Of a DNA stretch of 12,313 nt, positions 6,441 to 12,313 are shown piece after piece. The notes below the pieces were generated by a model, which made no database searches, was not told the DNA's origin, and saw only the letters and a list, made by a program, of their open reading frames with translations. The stretch's first letter is position 1, and each line of letters begins with the position of its first letter. Both the position numbers and the translations under genes were made by a program. Location of the stretch: NCBI GenBank assembly GCA_964607375.1, contig CAZSJY010000054.1, positions 1 to 12,313 on the forward strand. The letters are read 5' to 3'. This DNA is from JACNLC01 sp964607375 (GTDB taxonomy: Bacteria; Fidelibacterota; Marinisomatia; SCGC-AAA003-L08; JACNLC01).

Positions 6441-7526
6441 ATGATTACTGATAAAAATAGTTCCGGTAAAATATCTCCGGATTACAAACCAACAATAACT
6501 CTAAAAGGGATGTCATTATCCGAACTTCAAAATTGGACTGTATCCGTCGGACAAACTAAATATCGTGGCATACAGTTGTATGAATGGATGTATCGCGAAG
6601 GAATAGCACAGACGTCTAGAATGACAAACATTTCGAAGAAATTTAGAGATTTTCTTGAAGCCAATTGTGTGATTTCCACATTATCGTTAGAGAAAATAAG
6701 TAAATCTAAAACCGAATCAACAACTAAGTTTCTATTTAAGTTAGTAGATAACAAGTTTATCGAAACAGTAAGCATTATTGAAAATAATCGTCATACTGTA
6801 TGTCTTTCTTCTCAAATAGGATGCAGTTTGGGATGTGATTTTTGCGCTACAGCTACACTTGGATTTACAAGAAACTTATATACTGGAGAAATTGTTGACC
6901 AATTGATATTTATTAGAAATTATGTTTCACAACCGATTACGAATGTTGTTTTTATGGGGATGGGCGAACCTTTTCTAAATTACAATCGAGTGATGTCAGC
7001 TTCGGATATTTTTCATAATCCAAAAGGTTTTAATCTTGCATCATCTAAAATTACCATTTCTACAGGAGGAATAATTCCTAATATTGAGCGATTCATCAAA
7101 GAAGCTCGAAAATATAAATTGGCGATTTCTTTAAATGCACCAACTGACGAAATACGATCACAAATTATGCCTATAAATCAAAAGTGGGGTGTACAAGATA
7201 TAATCAATACTGTAAAACAATTTCCTTGTGACAAACGAAGAAAGGTAATGTTTGAATATGTTTTGTTGAAAAACATTAATGATTCAATTGAAAATGCACA
7301 AACATTGGCAAAACTACTGAAAAATATAAACTGCAAACTAAATATCATACCATACAATGAAACGGGAGGTAAATATAAAAGACCAAGTGATGAAACTATT
7401 GAAAATTTCTTGAATGAGTTTTATTCAAATCGTGGGAATGTGAGAGTATTGACACGATGGAGTAAAGGACAAGACATTAATGCTGCGTGTGGACAACTTG
7501 CAACCAAACAGAGGGAGATAATATGA
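6441..7526 (+). CDS. rlmN: Dual-specificity 23S rRNA/tRNA adenine C2-methyltransferase
   Basis: RlmN is a radical-SAM enzyme that makes 2-methyladenosine at A2503 of 23S rRNA and A37 of some tRNAs. The 4Fe-4S cysteines are Cys128, Cys132 and Cys135 in the CxxxCxxC motif (GCSLGCDFC). The two methyl-transfer cysteines are Cys121 (HTVCLSSQ) and Cys350 (NAACGQLA). FMGMGEPFLN (171-180) is the family's Gly-rich motif. At 361 residues the length is typical. The N-terminus has about 20 polar residues before the conserved part, and Met24 is an alternative start; neither start has a clear Shine-Dalgarno. The stop overlaps the nucleoside phosphorylase ATG (ATGA, 7523-7526), so the genes are translationally coupled. 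All catalytic residues are intact, so I expect an active enzyme. Confidence 0.96.
   Translation: MITDKNSSGKISPDYKPTITLKGMSLSELQNWTVSVGQTKYRGIQLYEWMYREGIAQTSRMTNISKKFRDFLEANCVISTLSLEKISKSKTESTTKFLFKLVDNKFIETVSIIENNRHTVCLSSQIGCSLGCDFCATATLGFTRNLYTGEIVDQLIFIRNYVSQPITNVVFMGMGEPFLNYNRVMSASDIFHNPKGFNLASSKITISTGGIIPNIERFIKEARKYKLAISLNAPTDEIRSQIMPINQKWGVQDIINTVKQFPCDKRRKVMFEYVLLKNINDSIENAQTLAKLLKNINCKLNIIPYNETGGKYKRPSDETIENFLNEFYSNRGNVRVLTRWSKGQDINAACGQLATKQREII
7511..7517 (+). promoter_or_regulatory. Ribosome binding site fixing the purine nucleoside phosphorylase start
   Basis: GAGGGAG sits 5 nt before the ATG at 7523, inside the last codons of rlmN. It is the strongest Shine-Dalgarno in this part of the window and supports 7523 over the in-frame ATG at 7487. 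Confidence 0.75.
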
Positions 7527-8323
7527 ACCTTAAACTGATTGCCAAATTTTTGAATGATAAATTACCAGAAACACCAAAAGTAACTATTGTTTTGGGTTCG
7601 GGGTTGAGTAATTTCTCGGAACACTTAACAAATACAATTTCTATCCCATATTCTAAAATTCCCGGATATTTACAGACATCAGTAGAAGGTCACAAAGGTG
7701 AATTTGTTTTTGGATTCATAAACGATTTACCAGTTTTTTGTGCGAGAGGTAGATTCCATTATTACGAAGGCCACTCAATTGATGTAATTCAATTCCCGGT
7801 TCGACTTTTTCACTTACTTGGCTGCAAAACACTAATCCTCACCAACGCAGCAGGCTGTATTCACAAAGAATGGGATTTGGGAGATTTAATGCTTATCAAC
7901 GGATATTTGGATTTTACTTTCAGAGAGTCTATAGAAAATCCAAAAGTAAAATCTGACTTTTCGAATAATTGTTATACTCTACTTCAAATTGCTGAACAGG
8001 TTTCTAGCCAGAAAAAGGTTCCAGTTCGTAAGGGAGTTTATTGTTGGACATTGGGACCATCATATGAAACCCCAGCCGAAATCGAAGAAATCAGCAAACT
8101 TGGTGGCGATGCAGTTGGGATGTCAACAGTTCCCGAAATTATGCAAGCTCAAAAACTCAGAATGCAATTCTTGGGTATATCTTGTCTAACTAATTATGCA
8201 TCAGGAATTTCATCAAAACCGTTATCCCATACCGAAGTTTTAGAAACAACAGACAGAACTCAAAATTCATTTGCTTCATTGTTGTTGGGAATTTTACATA
8301 AATTTAGTTTATTATTCACTTGA
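7523..8323 (+). CDS. punA: Purine nucleoside phosphorylase (trimeric PNP/MTAP family)
   Basis: The enzyme cleaves purine (deoxy)nucleosides with phosphate to free base and (deoxy)ribose 1-phosphate, for cytosolic purine salvage. In the 266-residue form chosen here, marks of the trimeric family are VLGSGL near residue 23 (phosphate loop), GHKGEF near 58, the RFHYYEGHS segment, LTNAAG near 107, GPSYETPAEI with the purine-site Glu near 180, GMSTVPE, and the C-terminal LTNYASG with the purine-contacting Asn. The symbol follows family usage; guanosine/inosine preference is likely but not proven. The frame extends 12 codons upstream, but those residues are encoded by the end of rlmN and lack family similarity. 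The ATGA overlap with rlmN and a strong GAGGGAG set the start. Functionally it has no obvious link to rlmN. Confidence 0.92.
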   Translation: MNLKLIAKFLNDKLPETPKVTIVLGSGLSNFSEHLTNTISIPYSKIPGYLQTSVEGHKGEFVFGFINDLPVFCARGRFHYYEGHSIDVIQFPVRLFHLLGCKTLILTNAAGCIHKEWDLGDLMLINGYLDFTFRESIENPKVKSDFSNNCYTLLQIAEQVSSQKKVPVRKGVYCWTLGPSYETPAEIEEISKLGGDAVGMSTVPEIMQAQKLRMQFLGISCLTNYASGISSKPLSHTEVLETTDRTQNSFASLLLGILHKFSLLFT

Positions 8324-8381
8324 TTTTTGTTTGTGAATGCTCGGAAATTCGAACGGTAACTTTTATGCTAATTTTGCGTCT

Positions 8382-8387
8382 GTGGAG
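8382..8387 (+). promoter_or_regulatory. Ribosome binding site of the small lipoprotein gene
   Basis: GTGGAG lies 7 nt before the ATG at 8395. It supports that start, which also places the lipoprotein signal peptide at the very N-terminus. Upstream, TAATTTTG at 8369-8376 matches the TAnnTTTG box but lacks a -33 partner. Confidence 0.55.
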
Positions 8388-8394
8388 TATTGTA

Positions 8395-8796
8395 ATGAAA
8401 AATTCTTTTCTAATTTTAGGTTTTCTTTTTATTGTAGCTTGTGGCAAAACTGATACTGAGTTGGCAATGGAAAGAGGAATACAGTATTATGAGTGGAACC
8501 TCATCGAAAAAGCTATTAATGAATTTAGTTATGTCATTTATCAACTCAAGGATGATGGGCATTCTCCCGACTATGATGAATTAGATCTTTTAGCTAGGGC
8601 TCATCATAACTTGGCTGTTTCCTATGCCAAGAAGAAATGGTATGATGTTGCAGAATCTGAGGCTCAAAAATCTTTTAATCTTAATCCTTCTGACGCTAAT
8701 ATGAAAATTTTGAAAGCAATTCAAGGGAAAAAGAAAGAGCAAGATGATAATTCTCAAACCAAAACCACAAATCCTACTGATGCAGATAAAAAGTAA
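8395..8796 (+). CDS. Small TPR-like lipoprotein
   Basis: From the ATG at 8395 this is a 133-residue protein opening with a textbook lipoprotein signal: Lys2, a hydrophobic stretch, then the lipobox IVAC with Cys16. It is therefore lipid-anchored in the envelope. Two helical-hairpin units follow: about residues 24-50 (LAMERGIQYYEWNLIEKAIN) and 66-100 (ARAHHNLAVSYAKKKWYDVA, then ending NLNPSD, a classic TPR close). The tail (about 108-133) is Lys-, Gln- and Thr-rich and probably disordered. A longer reading from a TTG at 8320 would bury the signal peptide and is rejected. It follows the phosphorylase by 71 bp and may be on its transcript or have its own start. The partner and role are unknown. 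Confidence 0.82.
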   Translation: MKNSFLILGFLFIVACGKTDTELAMERGIQYYEWNLIEKAINEFSYVIYQLKDDGHSPDYDELDLLARAHHNLAVSYAKKKWYDVAESEAQKSFNLNPSDANMKILKAIQGKKKEQDDNSQTKTTNPTDADKK

Positions 8797-8902
8797 TTTT
8801 CTGTTTTATATATTCTGCTCTTCTCAATAACTTATCCGCTGATTTTTGAGTAAAAAAAATAGTATTCTTGATATTCTTATCTGATTAATAATTGGCAACA
8901 AT

Positions 8903-9409
8903 ATGAACAAAATTAAAAAATTGCATTTGCATTCAATGGTTGTGCATGTTCCATGTATAACAATTCCGTTGACTGCAATCTTTCACCATCTTTTTGACTA
9001 TAGCGAAAAACACTTATATTGGACAATGTCTAATTTTTTGTTAGCGATATCCTTAATCACAATAATAATTAGTATTGTTTCAGGAGTTATTGAAAGATCT
9101 CACAAGCACGCAAACTGGTTTCCTTCATTTAAGAAAAAGTTTGGATTGTCTATATTTTTATTTATTAGCTTGTTATCTGTTTCTGGAAATATCTTCAGCG
9201 GTGCCGAATATAACTGTTCTACATTTAACTATATTTCAATTGGATTTATTCAACCTATATTAGTTATTTGGGCTATGATAATCGGAATAATTTCCAGTCA
9301 AGGGAGATTTGGTGGTCGTGTATCCTATAAGAAGGATGTAGAAAATACATCAGATTTTGATATCAAAGAAGTTACAGTAAATAAAATTAAGGAAATGGAA
9401 AATGATTGA
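8903..9409 (+). CDS. DUF2231-like four-helix membrane protein
   Basis: The 168-residue protein has four probable membrane helices at about 13-31, 42-64, 79-97 and 110-131, and a charged C-terminal tail. It is His-rich at the start, with LHLHSMVVHVP placing His8, His10 and His15 at the first helix; His28, His29, His67 and His69 are also present. This matches the HPxxVHFP-type opening of DUF2231. The end reads GRFGG where the family and the downstream paralogue have GHLGG, so one family His is lost. Function is unknown; redox cofactor binding by the histidines is only an idea. Its stop overlaps the acyl-CoA dehydrogenase start by 8 bp. No Shine-Dalgarno precedes its ATG. The 106 bp upstream contain no feature I can identify. 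Confidence 0.68.
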   Translation: MNKIKKLHLHSMVVHVPCITIPLTAIFHHLFDYSEKHLYWTMSNFLLAISLITIIISIVSGVIERSHKHANWFPSFKKKFGLSIFLFISLLSVSGNIFSGAEYNCSTFNYISIGFIQPILVIWAMIIGIISSQGRFGGRVSYKKDVENTSDFDIKEVTVNKIKEMEND

Positions 9410-10535
9410 TTTTAATCTGTCCGAAGAACATAAACAACTTCAGGGAAAAGCTAGAAAGTTCGCAAAAGAGGTCGTTGCGCCTGCGTCTGCTGAGCATGAT
9501 CGTTCAGGTGAATTTCCTTACGAAATTGCAAAATTGGCTTGGAAAGAAGGGTTACTAAATTCTCATGTAGAGAAAGAATTTGGTGGACCAGAAAGAGGAA
9601 GTTTAGCAACTTGCATTATTGCAGAAGAAATTTCAGCAGCATGTAGTGGCATAGGAATCGCCCTCGATGCAAATGCTTTAGCTCAAGGCCCACTGATTGT
9701 TGCTGGCTCAGACGAACAAAAACGTAAATTTTTACAGCCAATGACAGAAAAAGCAATGTTTGCTTCCTATGCAGTTACTGAACCGGATGCTGGATCAGAT
9801 GTATCTCGTTTATCAACAACTGCAACCAAAATTAATGACAATACTTACTCAATTAACGGTCTAAAATGGTGGATTACCGGTGGTGGTGTAGCCAGTTGGT
9901 ATTTTGTTTTGGCAAAAGCTGAAGGGGGTGCAACAGGATTTATAGTTGATGCTGATTCTCCAGGAATTGTTCGTGGACCAAAAGAAGAAAACTTAGGACA
10001 ACATGCATCAAATACAGTTAGAGTAGCTTTTGAAGATGTAAAAGTACCAATTGAAAATCGTATTTTAGAAGAAGGCGATGGATTTAAAATTGCCATGAAA
10101 ACTTTCGATTATTCTCGTCCGTTGGTTGCTGCAGCAGCTGTTGGTGTTGCAAGAACTGCTCTTGAAATTGCCACAAATTACGCAAAGCGAAGAAAATGTT
10201 TTGACAAAAAAATTATAAAGTATCAAGGAGTTAGTTTTAAGTTAGCTGATATGGCTATGCATGTTGAGACTGCACGACTTCTCACTTGGAAATCAGCTTG
10301 GCTGTATGACAAAGAATTATCAAACACAAAAGAATCTGCTATGGCGAAAGCTTATGCTGCTGACTATTGTATGAAAGCCACCATTGATGCTGTACAGATA
10401 CTTGGTGGATATGGGTATTCGATGGAAGTTCCAATGGAAAAACTTATGCGTGATGCTAAAATATTCCAAATTTATGAAGGAACTAGCGAAATCCAAAGAA
10501 CCATTATTGTTTCCAGCTTATTAAGGGGAAGATAA
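9402..10535 (+). CDS. Acyl-CoA dehydrogenase, medium-chain (MCAD)-like
   Basis: This FAD enzyme would make trans-2-enoyl-CoA from acyl-CoA, the first step of beta-oxidation, and normally hands electrons to ETF. Family marks are YAVTEPDAGSD near 124-134 (FAD/substrate), GLKWWITGGGVASWYF near 152-167, TGFIVDADSPGI near 178-189, the second dehydrogenase signature (YAKRRKCF...QGVSFKLADMA) near 260-285, and ILGGYGY. The C-terminal IYEGTSEIQR carries the likely catalytic base Glu359. At 377 residues it is full length, and the pattern is nearest MCAD-type enzymes. Translation is supported by AAGG about 9 nt upstream. It overlaps the DUF2231-like gene before it by 8 bp and the one after it by 1 bp (TAATG). 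No ETF or other beta-oxidation gene lies in the window, so the electron acceptor is open. Confidence 0.94.
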   Translation: MIDFNLSEEHKQLQGKARKFAKEVVAPASAEHDRSGEFPYEIAKLAWKEGLLNSHVEKEFGGPERGSLATCIIAEEISAACSGIGIALDANALAQGPLIVAGSDEQKRKFLQPMTEKAMFASYAVTEPDAGSDVSRLSTTATKINDNTYSINGLKWWITGGGVASWYFVLAKAEGGATGFIVDADSPGIVRGPKEENLGQHASNTVRVAFEDVKVPIENRILEEGDGFKIAMKTFDYSRPLVAAAAVGVARTALEIATNYAKRRKCFDKKIIKYQGVSFKLADMAMHVETARLLTWKSAWLYDKELSNTKESAMAKAYAADYCMKATIDAVQILGGYGYSMEVPMEKLMRDAKIFQIYEGTSEIQRTIIVSSLLRGR

Positions 10536-11158
10536 TGAAAAAATCCAAACTCAAATATCGGCAGAATAAATTTATATGCCCAATTTGTCACTTGGAACTT
10601 TCAATGCACGATGTTGATGAAAATGGACTTGTTGTATGTCCTCTTTGTGGTGCCGTAATTGAGGTTACTGATGTTATAGGACATAAAATTCCGATAATCC
10701 ACGATGTTGAGATTAAAAGACCACAACCTCTGTATCGTTTACACACAATGTCAACTCATGTTTCAATTGGATTGCTCCCTATAGCGATTTTAGCTCAAAT
10801 AATCTCATTTTTTCTAAACTGGTTTAAAAAGGGTGTTTATTCTAACACAGCAGTTGAATTTGAACAAATAGGATTCATTTTATTCATAATTGCATTTATT
10901 GGTGGATTATTAACTTTCGCAACGGGATGGACAGATTGGAAACGAAAATATCGTGGACGAAATTATCAAATTATTACTAAGAAAATTCGATTATCCGTAA
11001 TAATGTTCGTACTGCTGGGAATTGCTGTAGTTTTAAGGTATTTTGGAGGACCTTTATCAGGATTGCAAGGATGCTTGTATTTCTGTTTACAACTTGCTTC
11101 GATGTGGATTATTGCAGTCATTGGACATTTGGGCGGATTCCTCGTTTTTGGAAAATAA
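10535..11158 (+). CDS. DUF2231-like membrane protein with N-terminal four-cysteine metal ribbon
   Basis: The 207-residue protein has two parts. Residues 13-48 form a CPIC-x16-CPLC ribbon (Cys15, Cys18, Cys35, Cys38) that would bind zinc or, rubredoxin-style, iron. Residues about 70-205 are a DUF2231-like core: RLHTMSTH (His70, His75) at the first helix, TGWTDW (130-135) after the second, and GHLGG with His198 at the last. Four membrane helices are likely at about 76-95, 111-130, 152-168 and 183-200. The ribbon should face the cytosol because there is no signal peptide. It is clearly related to the protein encoded just upstream of the dehydrogenase. A strong AAGGGG (10523-10528) and the TAATG overlap couple it to the dehydrogenase gene. 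Function is unknown; electron transfer at the membrane is a hypothesis. Confidence 0.75.
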   Translation: MKKSKLKYRQNKFICPICHLELSMHDVDENGLVVCPLCGAVIEVTDVIGHKIPIIHDVEIKRPQPLYRLHTMSTHVSIGLLPIAILAQIISFFLNWFKKGVYSNTAVEFEQIGFILFIIAFIGGLLTFATGWTDWKRKYRGRNYQIITKKIRLSVIMFVLLGIAVVLRYFGGPLSGLQGCLYFCLQLASMWIIAVIGHLGGFLVFGK

Positions 11159-11176
11159 ATTTAAACTCAAAATCTC

Positions 11177-11209
11177 CAAGAGTAGGATTATTTTTGTTTT
11201 ATCCTCTTG
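11177..11209 (+). terminator. Imperfect hairpin after the DUF2231 unit, possible terminator
   Basis: CAAGAG...GAT (from 11177) can pair with ATCCTCTTG (11201-11209) with a 3-nt bulge, around a T-rich loop. A second, AT-only hairpin (TTGTTT/AAACAA) follows at 11207-11222. There is no terminal T-run, so this is a weak candidate for ending the three-gene transcript. Confidence 0.3.
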
Positions 11210-11299
11210 TTTCTGAAAACAAACTTACAACATATTTGCACACCTAAATAATGAAGATGGACAAATCTGCGAGTAATTATCTATTGAAATTACTATCAC

Positions 11300-11327
11300 T
11301 TGGGATTGATATAACTTGCTATTTTTG
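11300..11327 (+). promoter_or_regulatory. Bacteroidota-type promoter candidate for ychF
   Basis: TTG at 11300-11302 and TATTTTTG at 11320-11327 are 17 nt apart. The second is an exact match to the -7 box TAnnTTTG recognised by the Bacteroidota primary sigma factor. A start near 11334 would leave a leader of about 40 nt. A perfect 7-bp inverted repeat (AGTAATT 11272-11278, AATTACT 11288-11294) sits just upstream and could bind a regulator. Confidence 0.5.
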
Positions 11328-11374
11328 CAGGTTTTCTTTGCACCTTATTAAATAAAATATAAGTAATTTACACT

Positions 11375-12313
11375 ATGGCTTTACGGTGTGGAATTATCGG
11401 ATTACCAAATGTTGGAAAATCTACTATTTTCAATACACTAACTGGGTCAAGTGTACCTGCAGAAAATTATCCATTTTGTACAATTGATCCTAATATTGGA
11501 ATTGTGGAAGTTCCAGACCAACGACTTACCGAGCTTGCTAAAATATTCAAATCACCATCTGTAATACCAGCTCAAGTAGAGTTTGTTGATATTGCTGGTT
11601 TAGTAAAGGGAGCGAGTAAAGGAGAAGGTTTAGGTAATCAGTTTTTGTCTCATATTAGGAATGTGGATGCATTGCTTCACATAGTTAGATGTTTTGAAAA
11701 TCCAAATGTAACCCATACTGAGTCCTCCATTGACCCAATACGAGATATAAAAACAATCGAAAACGAATTGTTAATAAGAGATTTGGAAACAATAGAAAAA
11801 CGAATTGAAAAAGTTGATAAAACTGCTAGAATTGGTGATAAAGAATCTATAGCAGAACTGGAAGTGCTAAATACAATTCTCCCTCATATCAACAATGGAA
11901 CTTTAGTTCGCAACATTGCATTAGCACCAAAAGATGGAGAAATCCTAAACAACCTGCAACTTCTAACAGGTAAGCCCACAATTTATATTGCAAATGTTGA
12001 CGAAAAAGAAATTGCATCTTCAAATCGTGGAGATCTTCCAAAAGCAGTGTTGCATTTTGCAGAAACTGAAAATAATTTAGCAATCAGATTATGTGGTGAA
12101 CTTGAAATGGAAATTGCTGTAATGGAAGATGAAGATAAAAAATTATTTTTGGAAGAATACGGATTAAAACAATCAGGTATAGATAAACTTATTCTATCTA
12201 CCTATCAATTGTTAAATTTAGAAACATTTTTTACGCACAACGAAACAGAACTAAGAGCGTGGACGGTTAACAAAGGATCTACAGCGCCACAAGCTGCCGG
12301 TAAAATACACACC
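11375..12313 (+). CDS. ychF: Redox/translation-associated ATPase YchF (OLA1 family), 3' end missing
   Basis: The window shows 313 codons with no stop; the family is about 363 residues, so roughly 50 C-terminal residues lie beyond the edge. It is an Obg-related P-loop NTPase that prefers ATP and binds ribosomes. G1 is GLPNVGKST (9-17), G3 is DIAGLVKGA (72-80) with the following KGEGLGNQFL, and the LHIVRCF segment carries His102. The G4 position reads NVDE (207-210) instead of NKxD, the hallmark of ATP over GTP use. A helical insert spans about 127-175. The C-terminal TGS-type region begins near 285 (TFFTHNETELRAW), and APQAAGKIHT closes the visible part. It has its own promoter candidate 48-75 bp upstream and no evident Shine-Dalgarno. 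Confidence 0.96.
   Translation, partial: MALRCGIIGLPNVGKSTIFNTLTGSSVPAENYPFCTIDPNIGIVEVPDQRLTELAKIFKSPSVIPAQVEFVDIAGLVKGASKGEGLGNQFLSHIRNVDALLHIVRCFENPNVTHTESSIDPIRDIKTIENELLIRDLETIEKRIEKVDKTARIGDKESIAELEVLNTILPHINNGTLVRNIALAPKDGEILNNLQLLTGKPTIYIANVDEKEIASSNRGDLPKAVLHFAETENNLAIRLCGELEMEIAVMEDEDKKLFLEEYGLKQSGIDKLILSTYQLLNLETFFTHNETELRAWTVNKGSTAPQAAGKIHT

Noticed and set aside
7487..7522. Twelve-codon upstream extension of the purine nucleoside phosphorylase
   Set aside because: It lies in the coding end of rlmN. The ATG at 7523 has GAGGGAG and an ATGA overlap and matches the family start.
8320..8394. Upstream extension of the small lipoprotein from a TTG
   Set aside because: It would place 25 residues before a perfect lipoprotein signal peptide; the ATG at 8395 has its own GGAG.
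11889..12083. 64-residue minus-strand ORF
   Set aside because: It is antisense to ychF coding sequence with clear family motifs.

Overview
The window is AT-rich bacterial DNA (about one third G+C by eye). It carries fifteen protein genes or gene fragments and no RNA gene, insertion sequence or CRISPR array that I can see. Several starts lack a Shine-Dalgarno sequence, and upstream of ychF there is a match to the Bacteroidota-type promoter (TTG, then TAnnTTTG). Together with the gene content, this points to a member of the FCB group (Bacteroidota, Ignavibacteria, Kapabacteria and relatives). That placement is inference; no rRNA is present.

Layout. Bases 1-411 are an accessory remnant: the last 19 codons of an HNH endonuclease, then a Bro-N (phage antirepressor/DinD-type) domain cut short where dapF begins. 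dapF (408-1202) is a divergent diaminopimelate epimerase. It converges on a minus-strand pair, a zinc-ribbon Nudix hydrolase overlapping an AroQ-fold protein that has lost nearly all type II dehydroquinase active-site residues. The 95 bp between the convergent genes hold a G-free, C-containing stretch that could be a Rho loading site. Next comes a plus-strand pair, a PfkB-family kinase and a TPR lipoprotein, closed by a clear intrinsic terminator at 4280-4305. It converges on a minus-strand MoxR ATPase/DUF58 pair (4477-6340).

From 6441 all genes are on the plus strand. rlmN overlaps a purine nucleoside phosphorylase by ATGA, and a small TPR-like lipoprotein follows. Then comes the most unusual block: a medium-chain-type acyl-CoA dehydrogenase held between two related DUF2231-like membrane proteins. 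The second of these carries an extra cytosolic four-cysteine metal ribbon. The three genes overlap by 8 bp and 1 bp, so they are almost certainly one transcript, and a membrane redox link for the dehydrogenase is a testable idea. The window ends inside ychF, which has its own promoter candidate.

Most genes are housekeeping. The best leads are the AroQ-like protein with a stripped active site, the DUF2231/acyl-CoA dehydrogenase/DUF2231 unit, and the truncated Bro-N domain abutting dapF.
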